Source: Aquabacterium soli (GTDB lineage Bacteria > Pseudomonadota > Gammaproteobacteria > Burkholderiales > Burkholderiaceae_C). From it: a DNA stretch of 64,000 nt. Made by a program: the position numbers and the translations under genes. Under the pieces are notes generated by a model. It did not search any database and was not told the origin of the DNA. It worked only from the letters and a program-made list of their open reading frames with translations. Below, piece by piece: positions 25,419 through 34,024 of the stretch. The DNA lies in NCBI RefSeq assembly GCF_003933735.1, contig NZ_RSED01000004.1, positions 186,001-250,000 on the forward strand. The letters run 5' to 3'. Positions within the stretch are counted from its first letter, which is position 1. The number at the start of each line of letters is the position of its first letter.

Positions 25419-26930
25419 ATGACCACCTTTCGAACCACCTTCACCCCGCTGATGCTGGCGCTGGTGCTGGCCGGGTGCGCCACCGCACCCGAGCCACGCG
25501 ATGCCCAGCTCAGCGTACCGGCCGGCTTCAAGGAAGCCCAGGCCTCCAGCGACATCAGCGCGGCCCAGCAAGGCCAGTGGAAAACCGCTCAGCCATCGGA
25601 GGCCGCGCCACGCGGCGCCTGGTGGCTGGCCTTCGACGACGCCGCGCTCAACGAACTGCAACAGCAGGCCGAAGCCGCCAACCCCAGCCTTGCGGTCGCC
25701 GCGGCCCGGGTCAAGGCCGCCCGTGCCTCGCTGGGCAGTGCCCAGGCCGACCGGCTGCCCCAGGTGGGCATCAATGCCGGCGTGGCACGCCAGAAGTTTT
25801 CGCCCGCCCAGCAAGGCGTGGCTGAAGGCACCAACCTTCCGCCGGGCACGGTGTGGAGCGCGGGCCTGACCGCCAGCTACGAGGTCGACCTGTTCAGCCG
25901 CGTGGCCAACAGCGTGAACGCCGCCCAGGCCGATGCGCAGGCCAGCGAAGCCACCTACCGCTCGGTGCTGCTGGCCCTGCAGGCCGACGTGGCCCAGGCC
26001 TACTTCCAGCTGCGCACGCTGGACGCGGACGTGGCCGTGCTGGAAAGCACGCTGGGGCTGCGCCAGCAGACCTCGGACCTGATCGGCAAGCGCCGCGATG
26101 CGGGCGACGTGTCCGAGCTGGACGTGGCCCGCTCACGCACCGAACTGGCCACCACGCGTGCCGAACTGCAAGGCGTGCGCGGCCAGCGTGCCCAGGTGGA
26201 GCATGCCCTGGCCTTGCTGCTGGGCAAGGCCCCGGCCAACTTCGACCTGCCGTCCAAGCCTCTGGCGGTGGACACCAAGGTGCCGTTGGTGCCGGCAGGC
26301 CTGCCTTCGGCCCTGCTGGAGCGGCGCCCTGACGTGGCCGCTGCGCAGGCGCAGCTGATGGCCGCCACCGCACGCGTGGGCCAGGCCCGATCGGCCGTGT
26401 TCCCGGCGCTGATGCTGACGGCCAATGGTGGCAATGCTTCGTACGAGCTGCGCGATCTGTTCGACTGGAGCGCGCGGGCCTGGCTGGTCAACGCGGTGCT
26501 GTCCATGCCCTTGTTCGATGGTGGCCGCAACAAGGCCAACATCACGCGGGCCGAGGCCGTGCTGGACGAGTCGGTGGCCAGTTATCGGCAGACGGTGCTG
26601 GCTGCCTTCGGTGATGTGGAGGACAAGCTCTCGGGCCTGGCCGCCGTGCGCGGGCAGACCGAGTCGCTGGACGAGGCCGTGGTGGCCGCACGCCGCTCGG
26701 CCGATCTGGCCGACAAGCGCTACCGCGCTGGCGAGGACAGCTTCCTAACCCTGATCGACACGCAGCGCAGCCTGCTGGCGATCGAACGCCAGGCGGTGCA
26801 GGTGCGGGGCGCTTGGGCGTCCAACACCGTGGGGCTGATCCGGGCGTTGGGGGGCAGCTGGGGTGAGGCTGTATCGCCTCAGGCGGCTGCATCCGTGCAA
26901 ACGGGGTCTGGTGCTGCCAAGCCGCTTTGA
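25419..26930 (+). CDS. outer-membrane efflux channel, NodT/OprN-like lipoprotein
   Basis: The 503-aa protein begins MTTFRTTFTPLMLALVLAGC, a lipoprotein signal, and then has the duplicated TolC/NodT helical-barrel domains (ASYEVDLFSRVANSVNAAQA, RDAGDVSELDVARSRTELA, LLERRPDVAAAQAQLMAATA, VLSMPLFDGGRNKANI, RYRAGEDSFLTLIDTQRSLL). It completes the tripartite pump. The start lies 3 bases after the permease stop. A strong terminator 20 bases past its stop ends the operon. Confidence 0.93.
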   Translation: MTTFRTTFTPLMLALVLAGCATAPEPRDAQLSVPAGFKEAQASSDISAAQQGQWKTAQPSEAAPRGAWWLAFDDAALNELQQQAEAANPSLAVAAARVKAARASLGSAQADRLPQVGINAGVARQKFSPAQQGVAEGTNLPPGTVWSAGLTASYEVDLFSRVANSVNAAQADAQASEATYRSVLLALQADVAQAYFQLRTLDADVAVLESTLGLRQQTSDLIGKRRDAGDVSELDVARSRTELATTRAELQGVRGQRAQVEHALALLLGKAPANFDLPSKPLAVDTKVPLVPAGLPSALLERRPDVAAAQAQLMAATARVGQARSAVFPALMLTANGGNASYELRDLFDWSARAWLVNAVLSMPLFDGGRNKANITRAEAVLDESVASYRQTVLAAFGDVEDKLSGLAAVRGQTESLDEAVVAARRSADLADKRYRAGEDSFLTLIDTQRSLLAIERQAVQVRGAWASNTVGLIRALGGSWGEAVSPQAAASVQTGSGAAKPL

Positions 26931-26950
26931 TATGTCAGTCGCTTGATTGA

Positions 26951-26979
26951 AAAGGGCCGCGATGTTCGCGGCCCTTTTT
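26951..26979 (+). terminator. rho-independent terminator of the efflux operon
   Basis: A perfect 12-bp stem, AAAGGGCCGCGA and TCGCGGCCCTTT, with a three-base loop, followed by TTTTT. Confidence 0.9.
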
Positions 26980-27005
26980 CTTGTCCTCTTCCTGCGGTGG
27001 TTCTG

Positions 27006-27393
27006 GCGTCTTGTCGTGGCAGCGCGGGGCGGGGCCGAGCCGGCATCCGTCCGGGCTTCAATGTTGGCGGTCCCACCTTCGGAGTGACTGCTCTCCGCGT
27101 GCTCGTCCAGGGCAGGTGGCTGCGCAACTCGGCCCTTCGGGCCTCAAACATGCTCGCCATCCCCTGGCCTGCGGCCAGGGGCAGACCTGCCCCTCCCTGC
27201 GCGCCTCCGACGCCAACAAGGCGCCCGGCCGGATACCGGCTCAGCCCTTTGGGCCCCGCTGTCCTCATGCGAAGGGTGTTGTCCTTTGCCAGCGCGGGCT
27301 GACGTATCGGCACGTGCCCTCTACGCACGCCACCAGCGGGGCGAAGAAGGGATGCCCACACATCCCGCGCCCCGCGCTGCCACGACAAAACGC
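27006..27393. repeat. structured intergenic repeat, copy A
   Basis: This non-coding stretch of about 390 bp is bounded by a 26-bp terminal inverted repeat with one mismatch (27006-27031 and 27368-27393; core TTGTCGTGGCAGCGCGGGG). The inner core (about 27092-27205) aligns with the copies at 49.6 and 50.0 kb. It holds GGTGGCTGCGCAACTC, hairpin GGCCC-TTC-GGGCC, CTCGCCATCCCCTG, and hairpin CCCCTGGCC-TGC-GGCCAGGGG. It sits between the efflux operon terminator and a convergent gene. Short frames here are not credible genes. Confidence 0.75.
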
Positions 27394-27416
27394 TCAACAA
27401 CCAGCGCGAAGAGCGC

Positions 27417-28166
27417 TCAGGGCTTCACCGTCCACCCAAAATCTGCCATCGGCATCTGCAACCGCGCATGCACGATGTCCACACCAAAAGGCTCGACAGG
27501 CGACAGCAACGAGAAGTCAGTCCGGCTGGTCACGTGAGCCCGCACATTGGCCCGTAGCAAGACCTGCGTGTCCAGCACCGTCTTGACAGGCACCCGCAGC
27601 GGCCCGGACAACTCACCGGCCACCTCCAGGTTCAAGGCCAGCGGTATCTGCACCGACACCGGCACAGACACCTTCACAGGCACCACCACCTTTACCGGGA
27701 TCGTCACCGGAAAGCTCGGCCACCACGACACCACCGGCACCTCCGACACCACCGTGGTGTCCACCGGGATGTCGCCCTCGAAATTCACCACCGTGTTCAC
27801 CGGCACCACCGTGTTGACCACGGCATGCGCCTTCAGGTTGTTCTGCACCTGCACGCGCACCTCCTGGTCCAGCGGCAGCTTCAGGCGCTGCACCGAATCC
27901 AGCCGGGTGTGCACCGGCACGGCCACTTCGGCCTGAGCGGCCAGGCCAACGGGCAGGCGCAGTTGCAACGGCTGGTCCCGCATCTCCAGCACCGACACCC
28001 ACTCCCGGCGCACGTAAAGGAAGCCCGTCACCACCATCGCCAGCCACAGCAGCACCGTGGCCAGGCTCACGAGCAGCAGCATGCGGCGTGTCACCGGGCG
28101 GCGCCAGCCGCGCAGCGGTGGTGTGGCCGGCGGATCTGCCGAAGGGGCCGCAGGCGCCGTGCTCAT
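27417..28166 (-). CDS. membrane-anchored (V/I)PV-hexad protein, second of a pair
   Basis: The 249-aa product has a short cytoplasmic Pro-rich N-terminus, one membrane segment (MLLLVSLATVLLWLAMVVTG), then a periplasmic domain of beta-prone sequence. Within it a hexad with Pro at position two repeats: VTIPVK, VVVPVK, VSVPVS, VQIPLA. It is a diverged paralogue of the upstream gene and its start overlaps that gene's stop by ATGA at 28163-28166, so they are translationally coupled. I do not recognise a characterised family; a role as a periplasmic bridge or scaffold is speculation. Confidence 0.78.
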   Translation of the reverse strand: MSTAPAAPSADPPATPPLRGWRRPVTRRMLLLVSLATVLLWLAMVVTGFLYVRREWVSVLEMRDQPLQLRLPVGLAAQAEVAVPVHTRLDSVQRLKLPLDQEVRVQVQNNLKAHAVVNTVVPVNTVVNFEGDIPVDTTVVSEVPVVSWWPSFPVTIPVKVVVPVKVSVPVSVQIPLALNLEVAGELSGPLRVPVKTVLDTQVLLRANVRAHVTSRTDFSLLSPVEPFGVDIVHARLQMPMADFGWTVKP

Positions 28167-29041
28167 GGGCCTCGCAGCTTGAGGCCTTCGCCGCCCACCG
28201 GCGCGTTGGACGATGGCGGCGACGACGCCGCGGGAGGCGCCAGCACGGAATCCGCCGCGCTGCCCGCCCCCGCCGCACCGCTGGCCGCGACGGGCCAGCC
28301 GGCCGGCCACCAGCGCGGCGCTTCGCGCGGCAGCACGCGGATCGCATCGAAGGGCAGGTCCAGACGCACCAGTTGCAGGCCGGCCTCGACCACCTGCCCC
28401 GGGAAGGTCAGCGTGGCATCGACCGGTGCCGTCACCGGCAGGCTCAGGGACTGCTTGATGGGGATGGTGGTCTCGAACACCGTGTCCACCTGGGCACGCA
28501 GCGGCTCGGGCAGACGCACCACGGCCGGCATGTTCAAGGACACGGGGATCTGCTTGCGCACGGGGATCACCAGGTCCACCGGCACATCAGCGCGCAAGGG
28601 CACACGCCCTTTGATCGGCAGGGTCACGTTGAAACCCAGCACCCGTGTCTGCACCTTGGCGTCCAGGTCCACGAACTGGTCCACCCTCAGCACATGCTTG
28701 ACCGGCACTTCCAGATCGATGGGCACGGTGGTGTCCACCGCCACGTTGATGGGGATGGGCTCGGTGATGGGAATGCTCAGCGCCTGCGAGATGGGCACGC
28801 GCACAGGCAGGCGCTCATCGATCTGCACCTGCACGCGGTTGCTCACGGCCGCACGCACGGCCAGTTGCTCGGGCAGCTTGATGAGGGCCTTCTGCTCTTT
28901 CAGGGCCACCTGGGCGACCAGGTGGTTCCAGGCCCACCAGCCGGCGCCCGCGGCCAGGCCCGTCATCATTAACAGCAGCAGGGCCGCCGTGAGGATGAGG
29001 GTGCGCCATGAGACGGTTTTGGAAGGGGGCAGAACAGCCAT
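28163..29041 (-). CDS. membrane-anchored (V/I)PV-hexad protein, first of a pair
   Basis: The 292-aa product has one N-terminal membrane segment (LILTAALLLLMMTGLAAGAG) and a periplasmic domain with the same hexad: VPLRAD, VPVDLV, IPVRKQ, IPVSLN, preceded by IPITEPIPINVAV and VPIDLEVPV. The final 60 residues are Ala/Pro/Ser-rich and probably disordered. The pattern predicts a run of short beta strands each starting at a Val/Ile-Pro. It forms a two-gene operon with its paralogue and is divergent from the small oxidoreductase-like gene. No function can be assigned. Confidence 0.78.
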   Translation of the reverse strand: MAVLPPSKTVSWRTLILTAALLLLMMTGLAAGAGWWAWNHLVAQVALKEQKALIKLPEQLAVRAAVSNRVQVQIDERLPVRVPISQALSIPITEPIPINVAVDTTVPIDLEVPVKHVLRVDQFVDLDAKVQTRVLGFNVTLPIKGRVPLRADVPVDLVIPVRKQIPVSLNMPAVVRLPEPLRAQVDTVFETTIPIKQSLSLPVTAPVDATLTFPGQVVEAGLQLVRLDLPFDAIRVLPREAPRWWPAGWPVAASGAAGAGSAADSVLAPPAASSPPSSNAPVGGEGLKLRGP

Positions 29042-29156
29042 CGTGGAGCCACTCTAACCCACCACCCGGCAGGTCGATATCATGGCAACCCTGTCGCGTC
29101 CGGCCGATGCGCCGCCGCGACACCGCTGCCCACACGTTCTTCCCCAGACATTGCCC

Positions 29157-29366
29157 ATGACAGCCCCGTTGATCGACCTGGACACGGCGCGTGCCGCCTT
29201 TGCGGCCCTGCACGACCAGGCCGCCCGCCAAGGCATCGAACTGCGCCAGCCGCCGCCCGAGCCCACCACCTGCTGCGGGCGCGGCTGCAACGGCTGCGTG
29301 TGGGAGGGCTTCTATGCCGCCGCCAACTACTGGCGCGACGAGGCACTGCTGATCCTGGAGGAGTGA
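29157..29366 (+). CDS. oxidoreductase-like domain protein (Cys-rich)
   Basis: The 69-aa product (MTAPLIDLDTARAAFAALHD...) contains PEPTTCCGRGCNGCVWEGFY, the hallmark of the small oxidoreductase-like domain family (PF09791), whose clustered Cys may bind a metal. The frame is open from an ATG at 29082, but the extra 25 residues look like leader sequence. Neither start has a strong Shine-Dalgarno. Its 3' end overlaps the convergent AraC-family gene by 40 bases. Confidence 0.75.
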   Translation: MTAPLIDLDTARAAFAALHDQAARQGIELRQPPPEPTTCCGRGCNGCVWEGFYAAANYWRDEALLILEE

Positions 29367-30394
29367 AGCGCTGCAGTCCTCGCCCAAGCCTGCCCTCCCC
29401 GCGAAGCGCTCGGCGCATGCCCGATGATGCGTTTGAACGCCCGGCTGAACGAGGCCTCCGAGTCGTAGCCCAGCCGATCGGCCGCCACGGCGATGCGCAT
29501 GCCGTCGTCGGCGATCCAGCGACGGGCCTGGAACATCTTGATCTTGGCCACGTACTTGGCAGGGCTCTCGCCCATGGTGCGCGTGAATGCCTCGGCAAAA
29601 CGTGAGCGCGACGCGCCCATCAGGTCGGCCAGCATGGGCACCGTCCAGTCGCGTTCGGGATCGGCATGGATGGCGGCGATCACCTTGCCGATCCTGGGGC
29701 AGCGCACGGCCGCCACCCAGCCGCTGGACGTGCTGCAGCCACACTCCACCCAGGCGCGGATGATGCTGGCCGCCAGCACATCGGCCAGGCGCGCCATGAT
29801 GCCGCAGGCACCGATGCGGTCGAGCGAGACCTCGCGTTCCATGGCCTCGAGCAAGGCAGGCACGGTCGGGTCGCGCTGCGCCAGCTCACCGGCCAGCATC
29901 ACCTCCGGCATCATCGCGATCAAGGGGTGCAGCGGGTCGAGGTTGAAGCGCATCGTGCCGCAGAACATCACGTCCGACGGCGTGGCGACATCGAGCGCTG
30001 CCACCGCCTGCGTGCCACGCGCACCATGCCCATCGACCAGGTAGATGTTGTCCGACACGGGCACGCGCCCCAGCAGGGCGATGTCCACCGCAGGCACCTC
30101 CGGCGCGCTGGCCAGGGTGTGGGCGCTGCCACGAGGCACCAGCACCGCGTCGCCCGGGTTCAACCTCACCCAATCGCGTGACGGCGTGCGCAGCCAGCAG
30201 CCCCCGCTGGCCACGAAATGAAAGCGCGCCGAGCGTTGCGCCGGAAAGTCGATGGCCCAGGGCGCCTGCATCACGCAGCGGCCGTACTCCACGCCATCGA
30301 GGCGCAGCCCCAGCAGGATCTCGGTCAGCAGATCACGCGGCCCCTTCTCGTCACCCGCAACTGGGCGGGGCGTGGTGGACAAAAGGTCAAGCAT
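29327..30394 (-). CDS. AraC-family regulator with cupin sensor domain
   Basis: The 355-aa protein has an N-terminal cupin-like ligand domain (about 1-190, with FVASGGCWLRTPSRDWVRLN and PGDAVLVPRGSAHTL) and a C-terminal AraC helix-turn-helix pair (VPMLADLMGASRSRFAEAFT, VAADRLGYDSEASFSRAFKR). It is divergent from an MFS exporter with 76 bases between starts, the usual layout for a dedicated activator. The last 40 bases overlap the 3' end of the convergent gene at 29157-29366. Confidence 0.9.
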   Translation of the reverse strand: MLDLLSTTPRPVAGDEKGPRDLLTEILLGLRLDGVEYGRCVMQAPWAIDFPAQRSARFHFVASGGCWLRTPSRDWVRLNPGDAVLVPRGSAHTLASAPEVPAVDIALLGRVPVSDNIYLVDGHGARGTQAVAALDVATPSDVMFCGTMRFNLDPLHPLIAMMPEVMLAGELAQRDPTVPALLEAMEREVSLDRIGACGIMARLADVLAASIIRAWVECGCSTSSGWVAAVRCPRIGKVIAAIHADPERDWTVPMLADLMGASRSRFAEAFTRTMGESPAKYVAKIKMFQARRWIADDGMRIAVAADRLGYDSEASFSRAFKRIIGHAPSASRGGQAWARTAALHSSRISSASSRQ

Positions 30395-30470
30395 TCAGGC
30401 TCTTTCGGCATTCAAACGCCCAAAGCTTATCCATAAGCTGAGCTACCCATCATCACCAAGGCCATTGCCC

Positions 30471-31712
30471 ATGACTTCATCGACCTGCCCCGAATGCCTT
30501 GAGGCAGACGGCCGCATTGACGCCGCACCACCTTTGACGAACGCCGACACGGGTGCGCCGAATGAAGCCTTGTGGCCTGCCGTCACCTCTCTGGCACTGG
30601 GCGTGTTCGGTCTGGTCACGGCCGAGTTCCTGCCCGCCAGCCTGCTGACCGCCATGGCCACGGACTTGCATGTCAGCGTGGGCGCGGCCGGCCAGGCCGT
30701 CACGGCCACGGCGCTGGTGGGTGCGGTGGCCGCTCCGTCCATCCCGCTGCTCACGCGCCGCTTCGACCGCAAGCTGGTGATGCTCATGCTGACGGTGCTG
30801 TTGGTGGTCTCCAACGCGCTGGCCGCCACGGCCACCAGCCTACCGGTGCTGCTGGTGGCGCGCGTGCTGCTGGGCATCGCGCTGGGTGGCTTCTGGTCCA
30901 TGTCGGCCGCGCTGGCCATGCGCCTGGTGCCCGATGCGCTCTTCGCCAGGGCCATGTCCTTCATCCTCACCGGCGTGTCGGTGGCCACGGTGTGCGCGGC
31001 CCCGATCGGCGCGTGGATGGGCGACACCTGGGGCTGGCGCAGTGCCTTCATCGCGGCCGGCGTGGTCAGCGTGTTCACGCTGGCCGTGCAGTTGATCACC
31101 TTGCCGCCCCTGCCCCCGCGCGACAACCCCAACCTGCGCGTGCTGGGCGAACTGCTCACACGCCCCAGCGTGCGCGTGGCCCTGCTGGCCGTGCTGCTGG
31201 TGATCTCGGGACACTTCGCGGGCTTCACCTACATCCGCCCGCTGATGGAGCAGATCACGCAGATGTCGGTCGGCACCATCACGGCGGTGCTGCTGGGCTA
31301 TGGCGTCGGGGGCTTCTTCGGCAACTTCGCGGGCGGCTGGCTGGCCGGTCGCAGCGAGCGGCTGGCCATCGTGTGCGGCGGCGGCGTGGTCGCGCTGCTG
31401 GCGGCCATCCTGCTGGTGGGGGCCCACTCGGTCTTCGTCACGGCCCTGGCCATCACCTTGTGGGGCTTCGCCTTCGGCGCCTTCCCGGTGGGCTTCCAGA
31501 CCTGGATCGTGCGGGCCGCGCCAGACCAGGCCGAAGGCGCCGGCGGCCTGCTGGTGGCGGCCTTCCAGATCGCCATCGCCAGCGGTGCCATCGGCGGGGG
31601 CCTGCTGGTGGACCACATCGGCGCACTGGGCGGCCCCGCCTTCGCGGTGGCCGCGGTCTCATTGGGCACGCTGCTCACCTTGCGCCATGGGCCTCGTCCT
31701 GCGCTCCCCTGA
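30471..31712 (+). CDS. MFS transporter, NepI/AraJ-like exporter
   Basis: The 413-aa protein has twelve predicted membrane segments. It carries DHA1-family signatures: GVFGLVTAEFLPASLLTAMA in helix 1, LTRRFDRKLVMLML as the motif A-like loop, ARVLLGIALGGFWSMSAALA, and GIALGGFW preceding the periplasmic loop. It resembles purine-nucleoside or arabinose exporters (NepI/AraJ). The start MTSSTCPECLEA at 30471 is chosen because the longer frame upstream overlaps the divergent promoter region. It pairs with the AraC-family gene. Confidence 0.88.
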   Translation: MTSSTCPECLEADGRIDAAPPLTNADTGAPNEALWPAVTSLALGVFGLVTAEFLPASLLTAMATDLHVSVGAAGQAVTATALVGAVAAPSIPLLTRRFDRKLVMLMLTVLLVVSNALAATATSLPVLLVARVLLGIALGGFWSMSAALAMRLVPDALFARAMSFILTGVSVATVCAAPIGAWMGDTWGWRSAFIAAGVVSVFTLAVQLITLPPLPPRDNPNLRVLGELLTRPSVRVALLAVLLVISGHFAGFTYIRPLMEQITQMSVGTITAVLLGYGVGGFFGNFAGGWLAGRSERLAIVCGGGVVALLAAILLVGAHSVFVTALAITLWGFAFGAFPVGFQTWIVRAAPDQAEGAGGLLVAAFQIAIASGAIGGGLLVDHIGALGGPAFAVAAVSLGTLLTLRHGPRPALP

Positions 31713-31790
31713 TCCTCGCGTTGAGCGAGGCGCAATACGGTACTGCGCTCAGTGTTCTTTCATATGCGCATTGCTTCGTTCTGGCGCCCT

Positions 31791-31810
31791 GGGGCAACTC
31801 CTAGGATGGC
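31791..31810 (+). promoter_or_regulatory. motif shared with the second PEP-CTERM gene
   Basis: GGGGCAACTCCTAGGATGGC lies 56-76 bases before the PEP-CTERM gene start. Nearly the same sequence precedes the other PEP-CTERM gene at 43953-43972 on its coding strand. GCGCCCT precedes both. Confidence 0.5.
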
Positions 31811-31866
31811 TGTGCAGGTCGCCCATCGGCGCCTGCGCTCAACCAAACAGCCTGAGGATCTGAACC

Positions 31867-32721
31867 ATGCAAATGTCCGCCCTTGTCAGCCGTCTCGCCC
31901 CTGTGGCCCTGGCCGCCGCCGCACTGGCCTCGGTGTGCGCGCCCGCCCAGGCCGCCGTGGGTTTCACTGCCTTCGCGTTCGAGTCGGCCGTGTCCACCAG
32001 CGGCGCCTTCGGTGGCGTCAACGGCATCTATGGCAACGGCGATGTGCGCCTGGACAGTGTCAGCTTCAACGGCCTGACGCTGAACCAGTCCGGCCTGCAG
32101 ACCACGGCCAGCACCAGCATCGTGCTGGACGACGGCATCGACGTGACCCGTGGCGGGCACAACCTGGCGGCAGGCCGCGGCATCAACAGCGCTGCCGACA
32201 GCTGGGTGAACGAAGGGCCCGCCACCATCACGCCCACCGGCGCCGACCTGCAGGGCGCGCTGGCCAACTACAACCTCAGCAGCATCATCGTCACGCGGGA
32301 GGCCCCCGGCCTGGCCATCGTGGACGTGAGCTTCGCCAACCCGACCAACACCTTCTTCCTGTGGGAGCGCGGCGCGAACAGCGACCTGCTGGTGCAGGCC
32401 CTGGACGACAACGGCGGCGTGATCGGCAGCTACACCGTGCTGCGCCAGACCTATGCCAACACCGGGATCGTCATCACCACCGACAACGGCAGCTTCCTGA
32501 ACAACGGCCAGGCGCTGGGTTCCATCGGCTTTCAGACGGACACCGCTGTGAGTCGACTGCGCCTGGCCAGTTTCAGCACCGACACGCTGAACTACAACGG
32601 TCCGGACTACAAGATCCTGGCCACAGCGCAACCGGTGCCCGAGCCAACGACCTGGGCCTTGCTGCTGGGCGGCCTGGGCGTGGTGGGCCTGCTGGGCAAG
32701 CGGCGCCGAGTGCTGGGCTGA
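31867..32721 (+). CDS. PEP-CTERM sorting-domain exported protein
   Basis: The 284-aa protein has a Sec signal peptide (cleavage after AQA, about residue 29) and a beta-rich body. It ends in a C-terminal PEP-CTERM signal: VPEPTTWALLLGGLGVVGLL, then a basic GKRRR tail. PEP-CTERM proteins are cut by exosortase and released or attached outside the cell, often with exopolysaccharide. No exosortase is in the window. GAGGATC precedes the ATG. It shares an upstream motif with the second PEP-CTERM gene in the window. Confidence 0.9.
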   Translation: MQMSALVSRLAPVALAAAALASVCAPAQAAVGFTAFAFESAVSTSGAFGGVNGIYGNGDVRLDSVSFNGLTLNQSGLQTTASTSIVLDDGIDVTRGGHNLAAGRGINSAADSWVNEGPATITPTGADLQGALANYNLSSIIVTREAPGLAIVDVSFANPTNTFFLWERGANSDLLVQALDDNGGVIGSYTVLRQTYANTGIVITTDNGSFLNNGQALGSIGFQTDTAVSRLRLASFSTDTLNYNGPDYKILATAQPVPEPTTWALLLGGLGVVGLLGKRRRVLG

Positions 32722-32783
32722 CCCACAGCCCGGGCTGGTCGCACCGCACACCTTGCGGGGCGGCAAGCCGCGACAATGGCGCC

Positions 32784-33200
32784 ATGGACACACTGAAGTT
32801 CGTGGCGCTTTCCTGTCTGGCCTGGGCCTGCGGGAGCAGCGCTGTGGCCGCCCCCCAGGGCGACGCAGAAGCAGGCAGGGTGGCGTTCGCCGCGGCCTGC
32901 GCCCGATGCCACCAGGTCGGCCCCTCCGCGCGCGCCGGCTTCGGGCCTCAGCTCAACGGCATCGTGGGGCGGCGTGCCGGTGCCACAACCGACCACCGCT
33001 ACTCTGCCGCGCTGAAGAACTCGAAGATCGTCTGGACAGAGCAGTCCCTTTCCAGGTTCATCAAGGACCCCGAAGGCACCGTACCGGGCACAAGCATGCG
33101 TTTTTTCGGCCTGGGCTATACCGACCGCAAGGTGACGGATCTGGTGGCCTACCTGCGGACCTACCCGCCCCTTCAAGGCCGGGCGAAGCAGCAGCCCTGA
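32784..33200 (+). CDS. cytochrome c2-like class I cytochrome c
   Basis: The 138-aa product has a signal peptide (cleavage near AVA-APQGD), then a class I c-type domain. The haem-binding motif is CARCH, GFGPQLNGIVGRRAG follows, and the axial Met lies in PGTSMRFFG, matching cytochrome c2/c550 proteins. It should be a soluble periplasmic electron carrier. It begins 62 bases after the PEP-CTERM gene. The true start at 32784 is well inside a longer spurious frame. Confidence 0.9.
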   Translation: MDTLKFVALSCLAWACGSSAVAAPQGDAEAGRVAFAAACARCHQVGPSARAGFGPQLNGIVGRRAGATTDHRYSAALKNSKIVWTEQSLSRFIKDPEGTVPGTSMRFFGLGYTDRKVTDLVAYLRTYPPLQGRAKQQP

Positions 33201-33225
33201 GGCTTTCGGCCACCGACAGACAGGA

Positions 33226-33825
33226 TCAGGCCAGGGCGGCCACGTTCTGACACCAGGTGTGTGAGTTGGACACCTCGATGCCCACCATGGCGTCATGCCA
33301 CTGCTCGCGCTGCACGGTGTGCCATGCGCGGCCCAGGCGCACCGGGCCCTGGCCATCCATCAGCACCACCATCGAGCCGTCGATCAAGGGTGCGGTCAGT
33401 GCCTGGAACCCCTGCGTCCGGATCAGCCCGGCCACCTGGTTTTGGTCCAGCCCCGCCAGCATGTCCCGCAGCATCCGCGCCAGCTCGGCCGTGTCGCTGA
33501 TGGCGGTGTTGTGCGGTGCCAGGTGGGCGATGCTGCCGTTGTGCATCAACAGCAGCCCCGGGTGGACCACGAAAGGATGGGCCATGTCGTGGTTGACATC
33601 CCCGTGGGTGGCCCGGCGCAGGTGCAGGTAGACCTCGGTGTCCAGCGGCAAGCGGGCGTTGTGGTCCAGCATGTCCTGCAGGCGCAGCCCACGCTCCCAA
33701 ACCACCCTGCCCTGGGCCTTGTCCTGGTAGAACCAACCCCAGCCGTGGTGGTTGTGCTGCCAGGCGTTCTCCAGAAAGTCAGCCGCGATGCGGCGTCCGG
33801 GTGGCTTCTTGATGATCAAACACAT
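33226..33825 (-). CDS. class II glutamine amidotransferase-like protein
   Basis: The 199-aa protein begins MCLIIKKPPG, so Cys2 becomes the N-terminal nucleophile after Met removal, as in Ntn-type amidotransferases. Further support comes from HNHHGWGWFYQ, HLRRATHGDVN and LLMHNGSIAHLAPH, which form the glutamine pocket in this family. No synthase domain is fused, so the acceptor is unknown. It is convergent with the cytochrome gene and divergent from gshA. Confidence 0.8.
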   Translation of the reverse strand: MCLIIKKPPGRRIAADFLENAWQHNHHGWGWFYQDKAQGRVVWERGLRLQDMLDHNARLPLDTEVYLHLRRATHGDVNHDMAHPFVVHPGLLLMHNGSIAHLAPHNTAISDTAELARMLRDMLAGLDQNQVAGLIRTQGFQALTAPLIDGSMVVLMDGQGPVRLGRAWHTVQREQWHDAMVGIEVSNSHTWCQNVAALA

Positions 33826-34024
33826 GGGTTGAGTTTGGCGGACAACGGGTGAGGGCCATATCGGCCTGAACTGAACCAAACCTTAGTCTGTTTGCCGTTT
33901 ATCGCAAGAAACATTCCATCAGACGGATATGCGACACCCGCATGTCGACCCCGCCTTCTGCAAACTTGTCGCATCTCTGATATGTTCGCGCCTCCACACC
34001 GAAGAGGCTCCGAGGAGAGCGCAC

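Noticed and set aside
31752-32783. Long frame upstream of and in frame with the cytochrome c gene
   Set aside because: It is an alternate-frame reading of the PEP-CTERM gene; the real cytochrome start is at 32784 with a signal peptide.
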